A stretch of DNA of 64,000 nt, taken from positions 1 through 64,000 of the forward strand of contig NZ_CVRU01000142.1 of the NCBI RefSeq assembly GCF_001261715.1. The letters are read 5' to 3'. The notes under the pieces are model-generated. The model saw only the letters and a list, made by a program, of their open reading frames with translations. It was not told the DNA's origin and did no database searches. This stretch comes from Dysgonomonas sp. HGC4 (lineage in GTDB: Bacteria; Bacteroidota; Bacteroidia; Bacteroidales; Dysgonomonadaceae). Shown one piece after another: positions 10,028-18,034 of the stretch (its first letter is position 1; each line of letters starts with the position of its first letter). The position numbers and the translations under genes were made by a program.

Positions 10028-10080
10028 ATATAAAACAAAAAGAACCAATTTATTTAAAATTGGTTCTTCTTGTTTTATAT
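10028..10080. terminator. Bidirectional terminator between thiL and metG
   Basis: A long hairpin: ATATAAAACAA (10028-10038) pairs with 10070-10080 and AAGAACCAATTT (10040-10051) with 10057-10068. The only mismatch in a 24-bp stem is A10039/C10069. It has A-rich and T-rich flanks on both strands and sits between converging genes. Confidence 0.9.
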
Positions 10081-10173
10081 CAGCAACTTTAATTGCTTTT
10101 ACTCAGAGCAGTTTTTATAGCCTATGATTAATATTTAGCTCTAACTCTTTCGTATAATCGTACATTGCGTAAC

Positions 10174-12213
10174 TTATCCTACTTTACTGCCAGGGGTAAT
10201 AGTTGCAGAGGGTTGGATGAGAGATAAACTACCATCGCTGTTCTCTGCTGAAAGTAACATTCCGCACGATTCAATTCCTCGTAATTTTCTAGGCTCAAGA
10301 TTAGCTATAAAGCATACTTGTTCACCTACTAAATCTTCAGGTTTATACCACTGAGCAATTCCAGATATAATAGTTCTTTTAGAAATACCATCATCGATGA
10401 GAAATTGAAGTAACTTATCTGCTTTAGGAACTTTAATACATTCAAGAACTGTTCCTACACGAATATCTACTTTCTCGAAATCAGGAAATTGAATAGCCGA
10501 TTTTATAGGCGTAGCCTTATATTCAGAAGCTTCGTTTGCTTTTTTAGTATCTAGAAGCTTTTGTATTTGTTGTTCAACAGTTTCATCTTCTATTTTAGCA
10601 AATAGTAGCTCAGGTTGGTTTAATGTATGACCTACCGAAAGTATATCAGTGCGTCCCAATTGGTTCCATTCTAGATGCTCGATATTCAAGAATTCTTTTA
10701 TTTTCTTAGCACTAAAAGGAAGGAATGGTTCGAATGCAATCGCTAGGTTGGCAGTTATCTGCAAAGCGATATTCAAAATAGTCTCAGTACGTGGCATATC
10801 TGTTTTAGCCGTTTTCCAAGGTTCGGTGTCAGCTAGATATTTATTTCCTATACGAGCTAGATTCATAGCTTCTTTCAAAGCATCTCGGAATCTATAATTG
10901 TCGAGATATTTTTCTACATTTTGTTTAACATCAGCAAACTCAGCAAGAGTTTCTTTGTCATAGTCGGTCAGCTCATGAATTGCAGGGACTTTGCCTTCAA
11001 AATATTTTTGAGTAAGAACCAGTGCTCTATTTATAAAGTTACCAAGTATAGCTACTAATTCATTGTTGTTGCGAGCCTGGAAATCTTTCCAAGTGAAATC
11101 GTTATCCTTAGTTTCGGGGGCATTAGCTGTTAATACATAACGTAAAACATCTTGTTGACCCGGAAATTCTTCTAAATACTCGTGAAGCCATACTGCCCAA
11201 TTGCGTGAGGTAGAAATTTTATCACCTTCAAGATTTAAGAATTCATTAGCAGGAACGTTCTCAGGAAGAATATACGAACCATCAGCTTTAAGCATCGCAG
11301 GAAATACAATGCAATGGAATACGATGTTGTCTTTACCTATGAAATGAAGAAGTTTTGTGTCTTCCGATTTCCACCATTTTTCCCAACTATCAGGAAAAAG
11401 TTCTTTAGTATTCGATATGTATCCAATTGGAGCATCAAACCATACATATAGAACTTTGCCTTCTGCGCCTTCCAATGGAATGGGTACACCCCAATCTAAG
11501 TCACGACTTACGGCACGAGGATGCAAGCCCATATCTAGCCACGATTTACATTGACCATATACATTTGACTTCCATTCTTTATGATCTTCAAGAATCCATT
11601 GTTTTAACCATGCTTCATGTTTATCAAGAGGCAGGTACCAATGTTTTGTTTCTTTCATGATTGGAGCATTACCTGTAATGCTAGATTTAGGATTCTTTAA
11701 ATCGGTAGGACTTAAAGATGTTCCACAAGATTCGCATTGATCTCCGTAAGCATTTGGGTTTCCACAATGTGGGCATTCTCCGGTTATATAACGGTCAGCT
11801 AAAAACATTTTAGCCTCTTCATCGTAATATTGTTCGCTCGTTTGCTCTTCAAACTCTCCTTTGTTGTATAATTTAAGGAAAAAGTCGGATGCAGTTTCTT
11901 TATGTATCTCAGAACTGGTACGTGAGTATATATCGAAAGCAATACCAAAATCCTCAAATGATTTTTTGATAATGCCATGATACTTATCTACAATATCCTG
12001 AGGAGTTACTCCTTCTTTTTTTGCACGTATGGTGATAGGTACACCGTGTTCATCAGATCCTCCGACATGTATTACTTCTTCGCCTTTAAGACGCAAATAT
12101 CTGACATATATATCAGCAGGAATATATACTCCTGCCAAGTGACCAATATGTACAGGTCCGTTTGCATAAGGTAGGGCAGAAGTAACTAATGTTCGGTTAT
12201 ACTTTTTATTCAT
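10174..12213 (-). CDS. metG: Methionyl-tRNA synthetase
   Basis: This class I synthetase charges tRNA-Met. It has 679 residues, the long form with a C-terminal tRNA-binding (Trbp111-like) domain ([17 protein letters not shown] onward, about 565-679). The HIGH motif appears in [11 protein letters not shown]. The KMSKS loop is KISTS ([12 protein letters not shown]). The zinc-binding insertion has CPHC and CESC. A -7 element lies about 107 bp upstream (12320-12327) and a perfect copy of the intergenic palindrome lies between that promoter and the start codon, so it would be in the mRNA leader. Confidence 0.97.
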   Translation of the reverse strand: MNKKYNRTLVTSALPYANGPVHIGHLAGVYIPADIYVRYLRLKGEEVIHVGGSDEHGVPITIRAKKEGVTPQDIVDKYHGIIKKSFEDFGIAFDIYSRTSSEIHKETASDFFLKLYNKGEFEEQTSEQYYDEEAKMFLADRYITGECPHCGNPNAYGDQCESCGTSLSPTDLKNPKSSITGNAPIMKETKHWYLPLDKHEAWLKQWILEDHKEWKSNVYGQCKSWLDMGLHPRAVSRDLDWGVPIPLEGAEGKVLYVWFDAPIGYISNTKELFPDSWEKWWKSEDTKLLHFIGKDNIVFHCIVFPAMLKADGSYILPENVPANEFLNLEGDKISTSRNWAVWLHEYLEEFPGQQDVLRYVLTANAPETKDNDFTWKDFQARNNNELVAILGNFINRALVLTQKYFEGKVPAIHELTDYDKETLAEFADVKQNVEKYLDNYRFRDALKEAMNLARIGNKYLADTEPWKTAKTDMPRTETILNIALQITANLAIAFEPFLPFSAKKIKEFLNIEHLEWNQLGRTDILSVGHTLNQPELLFAKIEDETVEQQIQKLLDTKKANEASEYKATPIKSAIQFPDFEKVDIRVGTVLECIKVPKADKLLQFLIDDGISKRTIISGIAQWYKPEDLVGEQVCFIANLEPRKLRGIESCGMLLSAENSDGSLSLIQPSATITPGSKVG

Positions 12214-12275
12214 AGAATATTAGTAGTTATTATAAAATAATATGGATGCTTTTTCGCTGAAAAACATAATAAAAT

Positions 12276-12288
12276 AGGTCTGTGACCT
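12276..12288. repeat. Intergenic palindrome copy 2 (perfect)
   Basis: AGGTCtgtGACCT, 62 bp before the metG start and downstream of the putative metG promoter, so it is probably transcribed in the leader. Confidence 0.85.
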
Positions 12289-12319
12289 TAGTTGATCTTT
12301 TTGTTTCGAAAAAGACTTG

Positions 12320-12327
12320 CAAATATA
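12320..12327 (-). promoter_or_regulatory. Putative -7 element for metG
   Basis: The minus strand reads TATATTTG, matching TAnnTTTG, about 107 bp before the metG ATG. Confidence 0.5.
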
Positions 12328-12367
12328 CTAAGTTCTATATAAAATAGGCTCTCTTAGGGGAATAAAA

Positions 12368-12402
12368 AAACGGGTGCAATCTTCTGTTGAATGCACCCGT
12401 TT
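12368..12402 (-). terminator. Terminator of rng
   Basis: AAACGGGTGCA (12368-12378) pairs perfectly with TGCACCCGTTT (12392-12402). The run of A on the left becomes a T-tract for minus-strand transcription leaving rng. Confidence 0.85.
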
Positions 12403-12405
12403 ATA

Positions 12406-13980
12406 TTATTTGAGTTCTATCTCTTGTTTGAGATCTATTTCCTCTTTGTTCTGATCAAAAAATCGGTATTCGAGGAAAGCCAAGCTTTGGTCGGGAATAA
12501 TTTTCATCCCGAAGCTGTACTTCCACTTCCATCTCGATTTTAAGGATGGGAATCCTTTGTCTATAAACGCTGCGACATAAGGGTGTACATGTAAGGTGAA
12601 TTTCTTCACATTTAGTTTTTGTACTAAATAACTTATCTTAGATCTTAACGAGTCTGTAAATAGTATAGAGGGCTTAATCTCTCCTTTTCCAAAGCATGTA
12701 GGGCATGTTTCGGTAGTATCTACTACCATTTCGGGACGCACGCGTTGACGTGTGATTTGCATCAGTCCAAACTTGCTCAAAGGCAATATATTATGTTTTG
12801 CCCTATCATTAGCCATCAGTTCTTGCATTCTTGCAATCAGCTTGCTGCGGTGTTCGCCTTCCGACATGTCGATGAAGTCGATGACAATAATTCCTCCCAG
12901 ATCGCGGAGTCTTAATTGTCGGGCAACTTCCTCGGCTGCTGCTGAGTTAACTTCCCATGCGTTGTTTTCCTGTCCTGCTTCTTTGTTTTTTGATCTGTTC
13001 CCGCTGTTTACATCTATTACGTGTAAAGCCTCGGTATGTTCAATGATCAAATAAGCTCCGTTCCGGAAGGTTACAGTTTTTCCGAAGAGTGCTTTTATTT
13101 GTTTTGTGACAGCAAAACTATCGAAAATAGGGAGTTCGTCTGTATAAAGCTTAACAATATCTTTTTTCTCAGGATCTATAATACTGATATAATCCCTGAT
13201 TTGGTTATGTACCTCCTTGTCATTTACATGAATAGCCTGAAACGATGGATTGAATACATCTCGTAGGAGACCTACAATACGCCCGGTTTCTTCATATATT
13301 AATGTCGGAAGTTTTTCCTTCTGAATTTTAGGAAGATTATCCTCCCAACGCTTCACTAACGTTTTTAGTTCGTTATCTAATTCGATAACTTTTTTTCCTT
13401 CAGCTACTGTACGAACTATTACGCCGAAGTTTTTAGGCTTTATACTTTGAATAAGTTGACGAAGTCTGGCTCTTTCTTCTTTGGATTTTATTTTCTGAGA
13501 GATTGATACCTTGTCATTGAAGGGAATCAATACCAAAAACCTGCCTGCGAACGACAATTCCGATGTTAGTCTTGGACCTTTGGTTGAGATAGGTTCTTTG
13601 GCTATCTGAACCAAAATTTCCTGTCCCACTTTCAGTACATCACTGATACTGCCATCTTTGTCGATGTCCGCTTCGAGGGGCATCTTAGGTATTAGCGGAA
13701 ATCGTTTTGTGTCGCTTAAGGCTTGTTTGAAAAATTTATCTACAGATTTAAATTGAGGACCTAAGTCTAAGTAATGAAGAAAAGCATCCTTTTTGTACCC
13801 AATGTCAATAAATGCAGCATTTAATCCGGGCATAAGTTTCTTTACTTTCCCGGCATAAATGTTACCAACTGCAAATGAGATGTCTCTTGCCTCTTTCTGA
13901 AGTTCGACAAGTTTCTTGTCTTCCAACACGGCAATAGAAATCTCTTGCGATTGAACATCAACTACAAGTTCGCTATTCAT
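12406..13980 (-). CDS. rng: Ribonuclease E/G family protein (RNase G type)
   Basis: This endoribonuclease acts in rRNA maturation and mRNA decay. It has 524 residues, the short RNase G-like form without an RNase E scaffold tail. An N-terminal S1-like RNA-binding domain (about 35-125, with VGNIYAGKVKKLMPGLNAAF) precedes the catalytic region. The two metal-binding Asp are in LHVIDVNSGN and IIVIDFIDM. The zinc-link Cys pair is in TCPTCFGKGE. It is preceded on the same strand by the small basic gene and the HU gene, with a hairpin between them, so it may have its own promoter. Confidence 0.94.
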   Translation of the reverse strand: MNSELVVDVQSQEISIAVLEDKKLVELQKEARDISFAVGNIYAGKVKKLMPGLNAAFIDIGYKKDAFLHYLDLGPQFKSVDKFFKQALSDTKRFPLIPKMPLEADIDKDGSISDVLKVGQEILVQIAKEPISTKGPRLTSELSFAGRFLVLIPFNDKVSISQKIKSKEERARLRQLIQSIKPKNFGVIVRTVAEGKKVIELDNELKTLVKRWEDNLPKIQKEKLPTLIYEETGRIVGLLRDVFNPSFQAIHVNDKEVHNQIRDYISIIDPEKKDIVKLYTDELPIFDSFAVTKQIKALFGKTVTFRNGAYLIIEHTEALHVIDVNSGNRSKNKEAGQENNAWEVNSAAAEEVARQLRLRDLGGIIVIDFIDMSEGEHRSKLIARMQELMANDRAKHNILPLSKFGLMQITRQRVRPEMVVDTTETCPTCFGKGEIKPSILFTDSLRSKISYLVQKLNVKKFTLHVHPYVAAFIDKGFPSLKSRWKWKYSFGMKIIPDQSLAFLEYRFFDQNKEEIDLKQEIELK

Positions 13981-14064
13981 TTTCTATTACTTGTGACTAT
14001 TAAAATTTGTACCAATACAGTTGTGAGGCTGTATTTAAAGAATCATGATGTTCTGAAATGCACA

Positions 14065-14107
14065 AAGAACAAACTTAAAATTTTATGATAGATTTAAGTT
14101 TGTTCTT
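14065..14107 (-). terminator. Terminator between the small basic gene and rng
   Basis: AAGAACAAACTTAAA (14065-14079) pairs perfectly with TTTAAGTTTGTTCTT (14093-14107). It lies after the small basic gene on the minus strand. Confidence 0.75.
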
Positions 14108-14139
14108 GTTACTTCTTCTAAAATAAGACGTGAAAAAGA

Positions 14140-14232
14140 TTATTTTTTCTTTTTATGTCTGTTTTTTCTAAGTCTTTTTTTGCGTTTGTGCGTAGACATT
14201 TTATGTCTTTTTCTTTTTTTACCGCTTGGCAT
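14140..14232 (-). CDS. AURKAIP1/COX24-like small basic protein, probably ribosomal
   Basis: This is a 30-residue protein beginning MPSGKKRKRHKMSTHKRKK, followed by RLRKN, RH and four Lys. Nearly every residue is Lys, Arg or His. The pattern K-R-K-R-H-K-M-x-x-H-K-x-R-K-R resembles the AURKAIP1/COX24 domain, whose mitochondrial member is the small-subunit ribosomal protein mS38. I infer a ribosome-associated role in the cytosol. It is too short for usual gene callers. It lies 40 bp downstream of the HU gene on the same strand and is followed by a 15-bp-stem terminator, consistent with an HU plus small-protein unit. Confidence 0.75.
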   Translation of the reverse strand: MPSGKKRKRHKMSTHKRKKRLRKNRHKKKK

Positions 14233-14272
14233 ATCTTTTATATTTAGAAATTAATACTCTACGTTATTCTAC

Positions 14273-14548
14273 TTATTTTTTGACTTGATTTACAAAAACT
14301 TTAGCAGGTTTAAAAGATGGAATGTTGTGCTCTGGGATGATGATTGTTGTATTCTTAGAGATGTTACGAGCAGTCTTTTGAGCACGTTTTTTTACAACAA
14401 AGCTGCCAAAACCTCTCAAATAAACATTCTCGCTTTTACTTAGAGAGTCTTTCACTACTTCCATAAAAGATTCCACGGCTGTTAGAACGGTTGCCTTATC
14501 GATGCCAGTATTTTTAGCAATTTCGTTAACGATATCTGCTTTTGTCAT
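14273..14548 (-). CDS. HU/IHF-family DNA-binding protein
   Basis: This nucleoid-associated protein bends DNA as a dimer. It has 91 residues, the standard length. The helical N-terminus is MTKADIVNEIAKNTGID. The conserved turn GFGSFVVKKRAQKTARN and the DNA-binding arm region IIIPEHNIPSFKPAK are intact, with the arm-tip Pro present. A -7 element (minus TATATTTG, 14592-14599) lies about 45 bp upstream. Whether it is an HU or an IHF-like paralogue cannot be told from sequence alone. Confidence 0.94.
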   Translation of the reverse strand: MTKADIVNEIAKNTGIDKATVLTAVESFMEVVKDSLSKSENVYLRGFGSFVVKKRAQKTARNISKNTTIIIPEHNIPSFKPAKVFVNQVKK

Positions 14549-14591
14549 TTTTGTATTTCCTTTTATTGTTAATTACTAATTTTTTGGACTG

Positions 14592-14599
14592 CAAATATA
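14592..14599 (-). promoter_or_regulatory. Putative -7 element for the HU gene
   Basis: The minus strand reads TATATTTG, 44 bp before the HU ATG. Confidence 0.55.
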
Positions 14600-14684
14600 T
14601 AGCTTTTTTATTTCCTTTAAAAATAATTGAAAGGCATTTTTCATTAAAAACTAATTATTTTCTCACTAGGCTTTAATAATGAAG

Positions 14685-14692
14685 TATCTTTG
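14685..14692 (+). promoter_or_regulatory. Putative -7 element for mutY
   Basis: TATCTTTG matches TAnnTTTG, 39 bp before the TTG start of mutY. It is arranged divergently from the HU promoter. Confidence 0.55.
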
Positions 14693-14730
14693 TCTTTATT
14701 TAACGATATTTTAAGTTTAATTTTTGACGA

Positions 14731-15834
14731 TTGGAAACAGGTAATTTAATTAACGATAAAGAGGCTTTTTTTATCAGCCATATATTAATAAGGTGGTACG
14801 ACCAAAATAAAAGAGATTTACCGTGGCGTGAAACTAAAGATCCTTATTTTATTTGGCTATCCGAAATAATTCTGCAACAAACGCGTGTGGTGCAGGGGTA
14901 TGATTATTATATGCGTTTTACACAAACATTCCCTACAGTTGCTTCGCTTGCTAATGCTCATGAGGATGAGGTTTTAAAATTGTGGCAAGGATTGGGGTAT
15001 TATAGTAGGGCCCGAAATTTGCATACAGCAGCTAAAATGATCATTTCAGATTTTGGCGGAGTATTCCCTTCTGTTTATAAAGATATTTTGTCGCTAAAGG
15101 GTGTAGGCGAATATACAGCGGCAGCGGTGGGTTCTTTTGCTTTTGAATTGCCACATGCAGTAGTTGATGGGAACGTATTTAGAGTTCTGTCTCGTCTTTT
15201 TGGTATAGATACTCCAATAGATACGACTCAAGGTAAGAAAGTTTTTACCGATCTGGCAAATGAGTTACTGGATCCAGAGCATCCCGGAGAGCACAATCAA
15301 GCTATAATGGAATTAGGGGCATTGCAATGTGTGCCTGTTTCTCCCAATTGCGGAATTTGCCCATTGTCTGATATCTGTTTGGCGTATAGCCAGAATAAAG
15401 TATCCGCCTATCCTGTGAAGCAGGGAAAGGTTAAAGTGAAAGAGCGTTATTTTAATTATCTGGATATAAGAATTGGTTCTTCGATGTTTCTTAATAAACG
15501 TACGGGTAATGATATATGGAAAAATCTATATGAGTTGCCTCTTATTGAAACTGAGGAAAAATTAACTTTAGATCAATTGCAGGAGACAGAGGCTTTTCGC
15601 CAGATTTTTGAAAAGGCAGGAAATATATCTATCCATCCGATGGGTATGACATTGAAACATGTACTATCGCATCGTATAATTTATGCAAATTTTTATACTA
15701 TTACGATTACTGATGATGTGGCTATTCAAGAGCAATTCTTGAAGATTGATAAAGCTAATTTATTTAATTTTGCTATCTCGCGGCTGGTAGATCGCTACTT
15801 AGAACATCAGAGTGAGGGCGATTTATTCGCGTAA
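14731..15834 (+). CDS. mutY: A/G-specific adenine glycosylase MutY
   Basis: MutY removes adenine mispaired with 8-oxoguanine. It has 367 residues when started at TTG 14731. An in-frame stop at 14725 and the lack of an upstream ATG leave this TTG as the only start that keeps the conserved RDLPWR block (residues 28-33). The catalytic Glu is E45 in SEIILQQTRV. The helix-hairpin-helix is LKGVGEYTAAAVGSFAF, and the catalytic Asp is D146 in VVDGNVFRVLSR. The [4Fe-4S] cluster Cys are in CVPVSPNCGICPLSDIC. A NUDIX-like 8-oxoG-recognition domain with LKHVLSHR forms the C-terminus. Confidence 0.95.
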   Translation: METGNLINDKEAFFISHILIRWYDQNKRDLPWRETKDPYFIWLSEIILQQTRVVQGYDYYMRFTQTFPTVASLANAHEDEVLKLWQGLGYYSRARNLHTAAKMIISDFGGVFPSVYKDILSLKGVGEYTAAAVGSFAFELPHAVVDGNVFRVLSRLFGIDTPIDTTQGKKVFTDLANELLDPEHPGEHNQAIMELGALQCVPVSPNCGICPLSDICLAYSQNKVSAYPVKQGKVKVKERYFNYLDIRIGSSMFLNKRTGNDIWKNLYELPLIETEEKLTLDQLQETEAFRQIFEKAGNISIHPMGMTLKHVLSHRIIYANFYTITITDDVAIQEQFLKIDKANLFNFAISRLVDRYLEHQSEGDLFA

Positions 15835-15840
15835 GAGTTG

Positions 15841-15848
15841 TATATTTG
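15841..15848 (+). promoter_or_regulatory. Putative -7 element for the phosphatase gene
   Basis: TATATTTG, 120 bp before the ATG at 15968 and directly after the mutY stop. Confidence 0.4.
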
Positions 15849-15967
15849 TGTCATTTTGTAAATAAAGACTCAGATTTATTTAATGTCTTGGGTTGATCTA
15901 ATAACTGTAATCGGCTATTGCTCTAAACATATCATTAAATAGGTTTGTTTACTCAAAATAGTATAAA

Positions 15968-16456
15968 ATGGAAAAGGAAAAATATAAAATATTATTTGTT
16001 TGTTTAGGGAATATCTGTCGTTCTCCAGCGGGTGAAGGTATAATGAAACATATTATTTCAGAAAAAGGCCTAGAAGGTAAGTTGGAGGTAGATTCTGCCG
16101 GAACATCAGGTTATCACGATGGAGATTTGCCCGATCATCGCATGCGTCGTCATGGGGAACGTAGAGATTATGTGTTTGATTCGCTTTCACGAAAATTTAC
16201 TGTAAACGATTTTGATGATTTTGATATCATTCTAGCAATGGATGATAGTAATTATAGTAATATAATGAGGCTTAGTCCCGATCTTGAATCGCAAAAAAAA
16301 GTACACCGAATGGTTGAGTTTTCTCAAAAACACGGTTACGATCATATCCCCGATCCTTATTACATGGGGGCTGATGGCTTCGAGTTGGTTTTGGATTTAT
16401 TGGAAGACGCCTGTGATGGGTTAATGAAGCATATAGAAGAAAAAGTAATACTTTAA
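15968..16456 (+). CDS. Low-molecular-weight protein-tyrosine phosphatase
   Basis: This cytosolic phosphatase of the LMW-PTP family has 162 residues. The P-loop CLGNICRS starts at Cys12, giving the signature C-x5-R-S with C12 as nucleophile and R18 binding phosphate. The general-acid Asp is in IPDPYYMG. The role in vivo could be protein phosphotyrosine or a small phosphorylated substrate; the surroundings (mutY, EamA transporter) do not decide. No tyrosine kinase or capsule cluster is adjacent. Confidence 0.93.
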   Translation: MEKEKYKILFVCLGNICRSPAGEGIMKHIISEKGLEGKLEVDSAGTSGYHDGDLPDHRMRRHGERRDYVFDSLSRKFTVNDFDDFDIILAMDDSNYSNIMRLSPDLESQKKVHRMVEFSQKHGYDHIPDPYYMGADGFELVLDLLEDACDGLMKHIEEKVIL

Positions 16457-16533
16457 GTAATGGTAGGTATTTAGTAAGGTGCAATTTTACTACAACTGTC
16501 AATTGCATTTATACTTGCCAAAAATAAATAAAC

Positions 16534-16546
16534 AGGTCTGTGACCT
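16534..16546. repeat. Intergenic palindrome copy 3 (perfect)
   Basis: AGGTCtgtGACCT, 38 bp before the EamA transporter ATG at 16585. An in-frame GTG lies inside it but is not a credible start. Confidence 0.85.
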
Positions 16547-16584
16547 TAAGAACACTCGTAGGAAGAGTTGAGAAAGAGATAAAG

Positions 16585-17487
16585 ATGAATAAGTCACTAA
16601 AAGGTATTTTGCTTGTTGCGATTGGAGCTTCAAGCTACGGAATTGTAGCTACGTTTATAAAAAAAGGGTTAGCAGATGGCTACACAACTGCTGAACTGAC
16701 ATTTGCACAGGCGCTGATTGGAGCGTCATGTATGATTTTGTTGAATTTGATATTTAATAGATTCTCTCCTTCAAGTGTTGCCGATCGCCCCCATCGTAAG
16801 GATATTGTAAGATTGTTACTTGGAGGTATTCCGTTGGGTTTAACAAGTACGTTTTATTACCTATCGTTGAGATATATACCCGTTTCGGTATGTATTGTAA
16901 TGTTGATGCAGTCGGTATGGATAGGTGTAGTTGTAGATCTGGTGGTAAATAAAATTAAGCCGACTCCTATAAAGTTGGTTTCAATTGTTATTGTTTTGAT
17001 TGGTACTGTTCTAGCAACAAATGTATTAAATGCAGAAGCCGATTTAGATTGGAGAGGTATTTTCTGGGGATTTCTGGCTGCGATTTCATATAGTCTCACA
17101 TTTTTGGCTACGAATAATATAGCAACAGGCTATCGTCCGATGGTGCGTAGTATGTTTATGTTAATAGGTTCTTTGGTAGTTGTTTCGCTAGTCTGGGGGT
17201 ATTCTCTGTTTGAGAAATTCGATCCGAGTGTGCTGTGGACTTGGGGGCTTATAATTGCTTTCTTCGGGACGATCCTTCCTCCTCTACTTTTTACAAAAGG
17301 AATGCCATTGGTTGGTGTCGGTCTTGGGGGTATTATAGCTTCTGTTGAATTACCTGTCTCGGTATCTATGGCTTATCTTTTTATTAACGAATCGGTCAAC
17401 GTTTATCAGTGGATTGGGATTGTCTTAATTCTTTTTGCGATAGCATTAATGAACATTTCCTTTATCAAAATGTTGAAACCTAATTAA
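16585..17487 (+). CDS. EamA/DMT-family transporter
   Basis: This inner-membrane transporter of the drug/metabolite superfamily has 300 residues. It carries two EamA repeats and about ten hydrophobic segments, starting LKGILLVAIGASSYGIVATF and ending WIGIVLILFAIALMNISF. The ATG at 16585 is chosen because the longer reading from GTG 16540 would place the palindrome in coding sequence and add a charged tail before the first membrane segment. The substrate is unknown; family members export amino acids, nucleosides and other metabolites. Confidence 0.9.
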   Translation: MNKSLKGILLVAIGASSYGIVATFIKKGLADGYTTAELTFAQALIGASCMILLNLIFNRFSPSSVADRPHRKDIVRLLLGGIPLGLTSTFYYLSLRYIPVSVCIVMLMQSVWIGVVVDLVVNKIKPTPIKLVSIVIVLIGTVLATNVLNAEADLDWRGIFWGFLAAISYSLTFLATNNIATGYRPMVRSMFMLIGSLVVVSLVWGYSLFEKFDPSVLWTWGLIIAFFGTILPPLLFTKGMPLVGVGLGGIIASVELPVSVSMAYLFINESVNVYQWIGIVLILFAIALMNISFIKMLKPN

Positions 17488-17512
17488 ATGTTAAGTTTTT
17501 AGTCAATTACAC

Positions 17513-17520
17513 TATCTTTG
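17513..17520 (+). promoter_or_regulatory. Putative -7 element for the dut operon
   Basis: TATCTTTG, 52 bp before the dut ATG. Confidence 0.55.
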
Positions 17521-17571
17521 ATAAAGAATTAATTAATTTCGCAACAGATTGAACAGCAGAATACACAAGAT

Positions 17572-18003
17572 ATGAAAGTGAAAATTATAAATAAATCGGC
17601 TCACTCACTGCCTGAATATGCAACAGAATATTCGGCAGGGCTTGATTTAAAAGCAAATATAGATGCCGATATAGTATTACAACCTCTCGAAAGAACGCTT
17701 GTTCCAACAGGCTTGTTTCTTGAGTTGCCCAAAGGATATGAAGCTCAAATACGTCCACGAAGTGGATTGGCTTTGAAACATGGGCTTACAGTCTTGAATT
17801 CGCCCGGAACAATTGATGCAGATTACAGAGGCGAGATACGTGTAATACTTGTAAATTTATCTAACGAACCTTTTACAATCCAGAATGGAGAGCGTATTTG
17901 TCAGATGGTTATTGCTGCTCATGCTACTATAGAGTGGGATGTTGTAGATGCCATAGACGAAACGGTTAGAGGAGCAGGCGGTTTTGGTCATACCGGAAAA
18001 TGA
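17572..18003 (+). CDS. dut: dUTP diphosphatase
   Basis: Dut hydrolyses dUTP to dUMP, keeping uracil out of DNA. It has 143 residues, normal for the trimeric family. All five motifs are present: [28 protein letters not shown] (with catalytic Asp), ERICQMVI, and the C-terminal Gly-rich [11 protein letters not shown] that closes over the active site. It heads a run with the TPR protein, DUF4292 lipoprotein and EnvC-like protein, an order I recognise from other Bacteroidales. Confidence 0.96.
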   Translation: MKVKIINKSAHSLPEYATEYSAGLDLKANIDADIVLQPLERTLVPTGLFLELPKGYEAQIRPRSGLALKHGLTVLNSPGTIDADYRGEIRVILVNLSNEPFTIQNGERICQMVIAAHATIEWDVVDAIDETVRGAGGFGHTGK

Positions 18004-18034
18004 AAATCAGCTAAACACTAAGCACATAACATAT

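Noticed and set aside
15949-15962. AATAGGTTTGTTTACTC before the phosphatase gene
   Set aside because: It has a few positions in common with the palindrome but no dyad. Not counted as a copy.
16540-16584. Upstream GTG start for the EamA transporter
   Set aside because: It would place the palindrome inside the gene and add a charged leader before the first membrane segment.
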